Positions 52,933-55,405 of a stretch of DNA of 55,405 nt are shown here, piece after piece. The DNA comes from Herpetosiphonaceae bacterium (GTDB lineage Bacteria > Chloroflexota > Chloroflexia > Chloroflexales > Kallotenuaceae). The stretch spans positions 46,645-102,049 of the forward strand of contig JACDGP010000002.1 of the NCBI GenBank assembly GCA_013821605.1, given 5' to 3'. Position 1 is the stretch's first letter. Each line of letters opens with the position of its first letter. Made by a program: the position numbers and the translations under genes. The notes below the pieces were generated by a model that was given only the letters and a program-made list of their open reading frames with translations, had not been told where the DNA came from and did not search any database.

Positions 52933-54087
52933 TTAGGCCGGCGGATTCGTCGCTACGTCGTCACGATAGCGGAGGAGGGCTCCGACGCCTTCGTGTTGGT
53001 CAAGGTACTCGCTGGCTTCTACAACCTGGATCGCCGAGCCCTGTTGCACTGCCCGTGTTGTAAAGAGTTCGCGCAAGTCAGCCTGCTGGAGTTCGGCGCC
53101 GTCATATGGGCATTTATCACGTAGTCCGGCACGGATCGTTCCACAATTGGGGCACTCACCACCGACGGCGTTGAAATTCTGGTGCATGATCAAGGTCATG
53201 ACCTGGCCCTTGCTCAGTGCCATGGCCGTGTCAGAGACACCGGCTACGCCGAGACCATTGCGCGCAACTTCGCCTTCCATTTGGGCAACGTCATCAGCTT
53301 CTTGTTTGTGTTCAACGTCGCGCATCATCGGGTCGATCACTTCCATGATCGACTGGAGGTTGCTCTGGATATCCAGCTTGACATAGTCAACCAGCTTTTC
53401 CTTGATCTGATCCGGCAGGTTTTCGAGTACGATCCCTTTAGTCGAGTCATTGCCGGCGACAATCACATGTTGTACGTCATAGCGCTTAATGATTCGTGCT
53501 AGCTCTTGGCCGATATCCTTGGTATGCGCCTTGATTAGATTATCGGTCCGACGCTGGAAGATCATTTGATCCGGACCACCCGACTGGAAGTGCTTGATCT
53601 CCTCGGCGGCTTCGGTCTCGGCAACCTGCTCGGCAGCATTCAAGGAGATAACCAGAATGCGCGACTCTTGCGCATCGGCCAGCACGACTGCATAGGTTTC
53701 ATAATCGTCTATCATGCGTGCGAGGTTAAAGACGTGTGGATAGCGATCTTCCACGATCTGGTTTTCAACTGGCACCTGCAGTGGCAGGGTCATCCAAACG
53801 TCGTCAGCATTGCAGGCAAAGATCGCGAGGGTGGTGGCATCCGGCGGTGCCTCCGTGTCCACATAGGTCATAATGCGCTCGCGGTCGGCATTAAAGCTAT
53901 CTAGCCCATGGTCCCGCTCTTTGACCCGCTCGGCAATCATGTCGAGTTCCTGGGTCAAGGCCTGCATCGTCTCCTGGCGCCGACCATTGCCGTCGGGGTG
54001 CCAATTCAGGTACAGACTGAGAAATGGATGTTCTGTGATCGAATGTGCGGTCAGGGTTTCGAGTATTGATTGAAGGTTAAGTGCCAT
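52933..54087 (-). CDS. Bacterial eRF1/Vms1-like protein (baeRF type)
   Basis: 384 residues. The N-terminal eRF1-like domain is followed by a middle domain whose key loop is GGPDQMIFQRR (about 169-179), matching the GxxQ-like variant of the catalytic GGQ in Vms1-type peptidyl-tRNA hydrolases. A third domain has HVIVAGNDSTKG and a zinc pair CPNC...CPYDG (about 315-330). Relatives release stalled peptides from ribosomes or tRNA; the bacterial members are little studied. AAGGAG lies nine bases before the ATG. Confidence 0.75.
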   Translation of the reverse strand: MALNLQSILETLTAHSITEHPFLSLYLNWHPDGNGRRQETMQALTQELDMIAERVKERDHGLDSFNADRERIMTYVDTEAPPDATTLAIFACNADDVWMTLPLQVPVENQIVEDRYPHVFNLARMIDDYETYAVVLADAQESRILVISLNAAEQVAETEAAEEIKHFQSGGPDQMIFQRRTDNLIKAHTKDIGQELARIIKRYDVQHVIVAGNDSTKGIVLENLPDQIKEKLVDYVKLDIQSNLQSIMEVIDPMMRDVEHKQEADDVAQMEGEVARNGLGVAGVSDTAMALSKGQVMTLIMHQNFNAVGGECPNCGTIRAGLRDKCPYDGAELQQADLRELFTTRAVQQGSAIQVVEASEYLDQHEGVGALLRYRDDVATNPPA

Positions 54088-54252
54088 AATGCATCGCTCC
54101 TTGTAATGTTATACTCCTGCTTGCTCGTGTGGAGGATATAATATTATACATGCCGTGAGCAACCTTTGTACCGTGACAATCCTTATCCGGTGATTACTCA
54201 CATCTCGGCTTCAGGCGAAGGCCTGAGCCTTGCGGCTTTGGTCCCGATGCTC

Positions 54253-55405
54253 TTACTGCACGACGACCGGTACAATGGTTTGAGCACGTGATGTTTGGCC
54301 GATGGCAATGATTTTATGCGTGCCCTTGCCCGTTCCCCGCGGCACTGTAAAGACAACGGCGCCGGCATCTTTGAAGGTGCCCTGAATACTGGTGTGACCG
54401 GTGCCAAGCGGACGAGCGCTGGTATCCCAGTACAGCTTCACGGCTTCCGTAGAGCCGAAGCCAAAACCGGAACCGGTCATGGTGCTGCCACTTGACACAG
54501 TTCCCGGTGCCAGGACGAAAACGGGTTGGACCGAGTAGGTGGTAGCAGCCGAGATACCGCTTGACTGGCCGACTGCAAACAGCGTATGCACGCCAAATGT
54601 CGCTTCCGGGACCGTCGCGCTCGCCTGGAAGGAGCCATCAGGAGTGGTCGTCGCCGTGGAGAGCACTGGCGAGGAGACGGCGTCGTTGTGGATGCTCACG
54701 GTTTCGCTCGGTCCAAATTGGGTACCATTGAGGCTGATGACCTGCTGGAAGGAGCCGCTCGCGGGGCTCATTGCCAGCGAACCGGCACCGATTGAAAAGG
54801 CGTAGAAGGTATTGCTACTTGTACTACCCCACCTGTCATAGCCGGAACCCCAATAGACAACACCATGGGAAATGGCAGGACCCGCCGCGACCGAGCCACC
54901 ACTAGCGAAGGTCCAGCGGATGGCACCCGTGGCAGCGTCCAACGCGTACATATGCCCAACGCTGTCGAGGGCCGCCACATAGACGACACCGTTCGCTACC
55001 GTTACTGCAGCAACGTCCACGGCATTGTACGGGTCAGCTGTTTGCCATAGAAGCTTGCCGGTAGCGGGATCGAGCGCACTCCATGCTCCACCTGTGACCG
55101 TTTGGCCCGCGGGCACAAGTTTATAGGCGTCATGATGCGAGTTTGCGATAGCAACATAGATCCTTGTCCCGTCGGTCGCCGTCCCCCATTGGATACCGCC
55201 GATCTTCCCGCTTGGTCCAACGGCGGTAGACCAGAGAACACCACCCGTGTCAGGGTCGATTGCCCAATAAATCCCGCTTTTCTGGCCGGCTCCGAGGACG
55301 GTCTGTAGGTGCCCGTTGATGTTTGCCTGGAAGAGGTTTGCGCCGGCACCGAAGTCAAAATCAGGGCTAGCCGGCAACGGGCAGTTGGAGCGCGGTCCGG
55401 AAGGG
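54253..55405 (-). CDS. PQQ-type beta-propeller protein with C-terminal Ig-like repeats, 5' end cut by window edge
   Basis: The frame continues to the right edge, so the start is missing; a TTG at 55377 is internal, since family-like residues (a Cys, then PASPDFDFG) precede and include it. Propeller repeats: GIYWAIDPDTGGVLWST, WSALDPATGKLLWQT, MYALDAATGAIRWTF, the YxxD-x-TG-xxxW pattern of PQQ enzymes such as polyvinyl alcohol dehydrogenase. From about residue 205 of the visible part two repeats of about 90 residues resemble Ig/IPT domains. Probably exported; catalytic PQQ residues are not visible here. Confidence 0.72.
   Translation of the reverse strand, partial: PSGPRSNCPLPASPDFDFGAGANLFQANINGHLQTVLGAGQKSGIYWAIDPDTGGVLWSTAVGPSGKIGGIQWGTATDGTRIYVAIANSHHDAYKLVPAGQTVTGGAWSALDPATGKLLWQTADPYNAVDVAAVTVANGVVYVAALDSVGHMYALDAATGAIRWTFASGGSVAAGPAISHGVVYWGSGYDRWGSTSSNTFYAFSIGAGSLAMSPASGSFQQVISLNGTQFGPSETVSIHNDAVSSPVLSTATTTPDGSFQASATVPEATFGVHTLFAVGQSSGISAATTYSVQPVFVLAPGTVSSGSTMTGSGFGFGSTEAVKLYWDTSARPLGTGHTSIQGTFKDAGAVVFTVPRGTGKGTHKIIAIGQTSRAQTIVPVVVQ

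Noticed and set aside
54137-54148. AT palindrome TATAATATTATA upstream of the eRF1-like gene as a promoter
   Set aside because: A -10 box is possible on either strand, but no convincing -35 box at 16-18 bases was found.

Overview
The window looks like chromosomal DNA from a free-living, moderately GC-rich bacterium. I lean towards Chloroflexota. The reasons are a T-box ahead of thrS, a linear arg cluster with a short ArgA-type acetyltransferase, carotenoid-modifying genes, a bacterial eRF1-like protein, a YciE-type protein and a PQQ-propeller protein. The assignment rests on gene content and style, not on a marker gene. No transposase, phage gene, CRISPR array or rRNA was seen. One tRNA is present.

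Region 1 (1-9100, minus strand) is an extracellular polysaccharide cluster: a class I methyltransferase, an NAD-dependent sugar-nucleotide epimerase/reductase, two GT4 glycosyltransferases, two Wzz-type proteins and a BY-kinase. A YbaK-type tRNA deacylase and a membrane-anchored alpha/beta hydrolase cut by the left edge follow. Divergent from it is an RlmI-type rRNA methyltransferase (9110-10312). Region 2 (10430-14023, minus) holds pgsA-like, two membrane-protein genes, cinA and a YtxH-type gene. Region 3 (14156-16930, minus) is a T-box-controlled operon: leader, a small anchored protein, thrS. Next come an HTH protein, tRNA-Val(GAC) with its own promoter and terminator, and a carotenoid pair (CrtA-like oxygenase and a CrtQ/CruC-like glycosyltransferase).

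Region 4 (19905-29924, plus) is the least familiar. Two tandem paralogues of 1099 and 1077 aa each carry a sigma-factor-like N-terminus, an HxxxCxxC anti-sigma-type zinc motif, one membrane segment and a duplicated exported region. A PyrK-like flavin/iron-sulfur protein follows after 7 bases. Then come a bacterial dynamin-like GTPase and a receiver protein whose phospho-Asp is Glu, fused to a lone H-box domain.

Region 5 (29939-44504, minus) is biosynthetic. trpA, plsY and an MFS transporter form one group. Upstream, argG-argJ-argH-argA-argC-argB-argD-carA-trpB-orf-DAAO run almost without gaps. The argG leader encodes a 20-residue peptide with four arginines. It also has four RNA segments that can pair in the classical 1:2 / 2:3 / 3:4 attenuator arrangement, so the operon is probably controlled by ribosome-mediated attenuation sensing charged tRNA-Arg.

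Region 6 (44558-55405) holds a MatB-like acyl-CoA synthetase overlapping an MBL hydrolase, a divergent MATE exporter and a YciE-type protein. It continues with a two-component system followed by an HtrA protease (likely an envelope-stress module), an eRF1/Vms1-like protein and a PQQ-type beta-propeller protein cut by the right edge. Two regulatory styles recur: starts lying about 7-9 bases after a -10 box (leaderless transcripts), and gene ends where the stop codon sits in the loop of a perfect hairpin.
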